64,000 bases of DNA from RGIG9060 sp045645985 (GTDB lineage Bacteria > Spirochaetota > Spirochaetia > Treponematales > Treponemataceae), in assembly GCA_045645985.1 (NCBI GenBank), contig JAZRJV010000044.1:1-64000 (forward strand), written 5' to 3'. The position numbers and the translations under genes were made by a program. Numbering within the stretch: position 1 is the first letter of the stretch; every line of letters begins with the position of its first letter. This document shows positions 63,301 to 64,000 of the stretch, in pieces. The notes below the pieces were generated by a model. The model was not told the DNA's origin, made no database searches, and saw nothing but the letters and a program-made list of their open reading frames with translations.

Positions 63301-64000
63301 TTCATCAAGGAAAAAACTTACAGCGTTTAAAGCAGAACTTATAAAAAAGTTATCCAAAGAAAGATTACATTGCATATACGCATTTGAATCTAATAAAACA
63401 CTTCCTGACAAACCAACATTTCCAACCATGCCTTCCATCTGATTTGAATAATCGTAAACCGACAATTCATAATCTATAGAATTATCTTGTGGAATAACAT
63501 CAATTTGTAAAGCTGTAAAAAATTGCTCGCCTAAATTCAACTGAGGAATAAAGCACATAAATCCTTTTTCAAGATGATCAAGGTACATTTCTAAAGTAAG
63601 CTCGTTTCCATTATTCAATTTAAAATAATTCAAGAAGAAAGAACCTTGAGGTTGCAATGTTTTTAAGTTACAATTTCCTTCAAAATCTGCTGAAACAAAA
63701 TCAGACCGAAGGTTAATATATCTAACATCAACAAAATCTTGATTTCCTAAAAAAGCAAAATTCGCAGCCAAAGGTGAAACACCAAGATTTTTCCCAGTTG
63801 ATAAACTTCCCTCACCTGAATAATTAAACTGATTTTGCTTTCCTTCGTAGTTAAATTTATAAATTCCAGAAAGTTTTGAACCTACAAATTTTGTTAAAAC
63901 ATCTTTTTTATCTTTTATTCGCACAAAGGATAAAGGTTCAAATTTATCAGTTTGCAAAGTTACAGAAGCAGATTGAAGTTCTGTATTGTAAGTTGCAGCT
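60394..64000 (-). CDS. tamB: TamB-type translocation and assembly module protein, C-terminal part
   Basis: The reading frame is open to the right edge of the window, so the N terminus is missing; 1201 codons are visible. The sequence has long, alternating beta-strands with few charged clusters, as in the TamB beta-taco. The C-terminal TamB domain is recognised from ANQKLSAFSPSFSSSPAKSE and MALLGQIVIPEDTD, and it ends VSVGFSWKLSF with a terminal Phe. TamB spans the periplasm and works with BamA-like proteins in outer-membrane assembly or lipid transport. The bamA start is 20 nt downstream, so they are cotranscribed. Confidence 0.88.
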   Translation of the reverse strand, partial: AATYNTELQSASVTLQTDKFEPLSFVRIKDKKDVLTKFVGSKLSGIYKFNYEGKQNQFNYSGEGSLSTGKNLGVSPLAANFAFLGNQDFVDVRYINLRSDFVSADFEGNCNLKTLQPQGSFFLNYFKLNNGNELTLEMYLDHLEKGFMCFIPQLNLGEQFFTALQIDVIPQDNSIDYELSVYDYSNQMEGMVGNVGLSGSVLLDSNAYMQCNLSLDNFFISSALNAVSFFLDEKGANSVKGLSKTFSPYIMSTECFASTDFSSITYNIPYSVIANTKKDGEMALFSFDGTESSLQVSQFDILFAGQEINLTLNADYSNGFENLFFVSNIALNNVPYGFSGTILDAKQISLTGDYGFSAEIFNNKNKLRGFLTMDGLPLSVENLLLGISIDSEFDFVSLSDWNVKINRFEFKDNNTANKSAPNITFVGNLNNYGALFDRINFVDSTSILSGQGTMLWSFDENSLTNASVNIDLADYSSSESIKIECSASNPMNKSFSELNFLQDIFLSSQISIQNSPLSRFLSDQKAINVLNAEITALGPINNPGITVSVFNTSISLAGSSLELNLNASLEDGNAKIIDSTVGIAGQKISGIQANFNLSTFTGNLLGVLDGNLLGGKYITPLEIDISSPMEQNSSEFGFSNFSIPESFLLSLMLSNIESSAFGNYENVKLTVVSSPNRFDFFGGNNQIIGSFVDGKNLKVQTAENLPIRMNVNGTIENSLLDISVDDFFLDFSKVSNFLKFPFFHALSGTAYGNLHIGGYSTDPEFSGALVAQNFWYSIPDYLNENFYSKEIKIDVEDNAFVMRNLVSRVKKGYIDASIRFEFDRWTFYSVLVDVKTRGSTLVPAKFIMPNMQFEGDAACDLEIDVILAEGVTIRGSIFAQDIDGTFSLFSGTDEYAPQNVNYFYTKVDLDMLVGQHGRVFFPNKENPVLKALINPQTKIRLKLDSETDYFELNGDLVLRGGSIVALGRTFYLREGRLLFNEKQGALDPLITVRAEMRETDSEGDNVKIILTAENQKLSAFSPSFSSSPAKSESEIMALLGQIVIPEDTDSIRDFGINVLAGGLNYVAQTTAVKEVEDRLRDLFKFDIFSLRTTILQNALLVGLNNDNNNVTIGNYLDNSSVYIGKYFGNAMYLDALLHFDYNASLIESGRSLTGLSLEPELGFELDSPFALIRWSLSPTIGNMNNFWIPDVSVGFSWKLSF

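Overview
The window is AT-rich spirochaete DNA, most likely from a Treponema of the gut, rumen or oral type. The main evidence is the gene order rpsB-tsf-frr-uppS-cdsA-dxr-rseP, which is the order known from Treponema pallidum. An S2 start matching the treponemal MAVVTMKS form, many lipoproteins with short treponemal lipoboxes, and an outer-membrane assembly set (TamB, BamA, Skp) support this. A secreted GH53 galactanase suggests a host-associated, plant-fibre niche. The assignment rests on recognition and synteny, not on a database search.

Layout. 1-922: start of an AzgA-type purine permease and tRNA-Gly(UCC), both on the minus strand. 1.4-8.8 kb: a plus-strand run of two large fibronectin-III lipoproteins, a small lipoprotein and an exported protein. 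8.8-10.7 kb: rnc, acpP, rpmF and coaD (minus). 10.8-13.1 kb: a lipoprotein, an exported HEAT-repeat protein and a Maf pyrophosphatase. 13.2-21.6 kb: the rpsB to rseP translation and envelope operon plus an exported beta-propeller-like protein. 21.6-24.8 kb: rpsF-ssb-rpsR, then rplI and dnaB (minus). 25.0-28.1 kb: an Rpn/PD-(D/E)XK protein, a gene remnant and an Ig-like lipoprotein. 28.2-31.4 kb: rsmD, two TPR-type proteins and rlmN. 32.1-36.7 kb: a CopZ-like chaperone, lspA, leuCD, a GH53 galactanase and a CMP-kinase-like protein. 37.0-42.4 kb: mfd, an exported protein, a receiver/PilZ-like protein and tRNA-Leu(CAG). 42.4-52.3 kb: a three-gene surface cassette (OmpA-type protein, 1982-residue beta-helix lipoprotein, FGE/SUMF1-like lipoprotein) between two long same-orientation repeats. 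52.4-64 kb: an RNase II family gene, a zinc-ribbon membrane protein, mutS, skp, bamA and the 3' part of tamB.

How the genes fit together. Most of the window is housekeeping (translation, replication, repair, isoprenoid and phospholipid synthesis). It is combined with a full envelope pathway: LspA matures the lipoproteins, and Skp, BamA and TamB insert outer-membrane proteins. The variable part is a set of surface-exposed lipoproteins.

The most unusual content is intergenic. Eight elements share one nested-hairpin plan with the same short unpaired signatures. Their stem sequences differ between copies but remain complementary within each copy. Two of the repeat blocks bracket the surface cassette directly beside tRNA-Leu. 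Structured leaders precede rpsB, rpsF, the HEAT-repeat gene, the CMP-kinase-like gene and rnc. Several genes without a Shine-Dalgarno sequence have a -10 box 6-7 nt before the start codon, which suggests leaderless transcripts.
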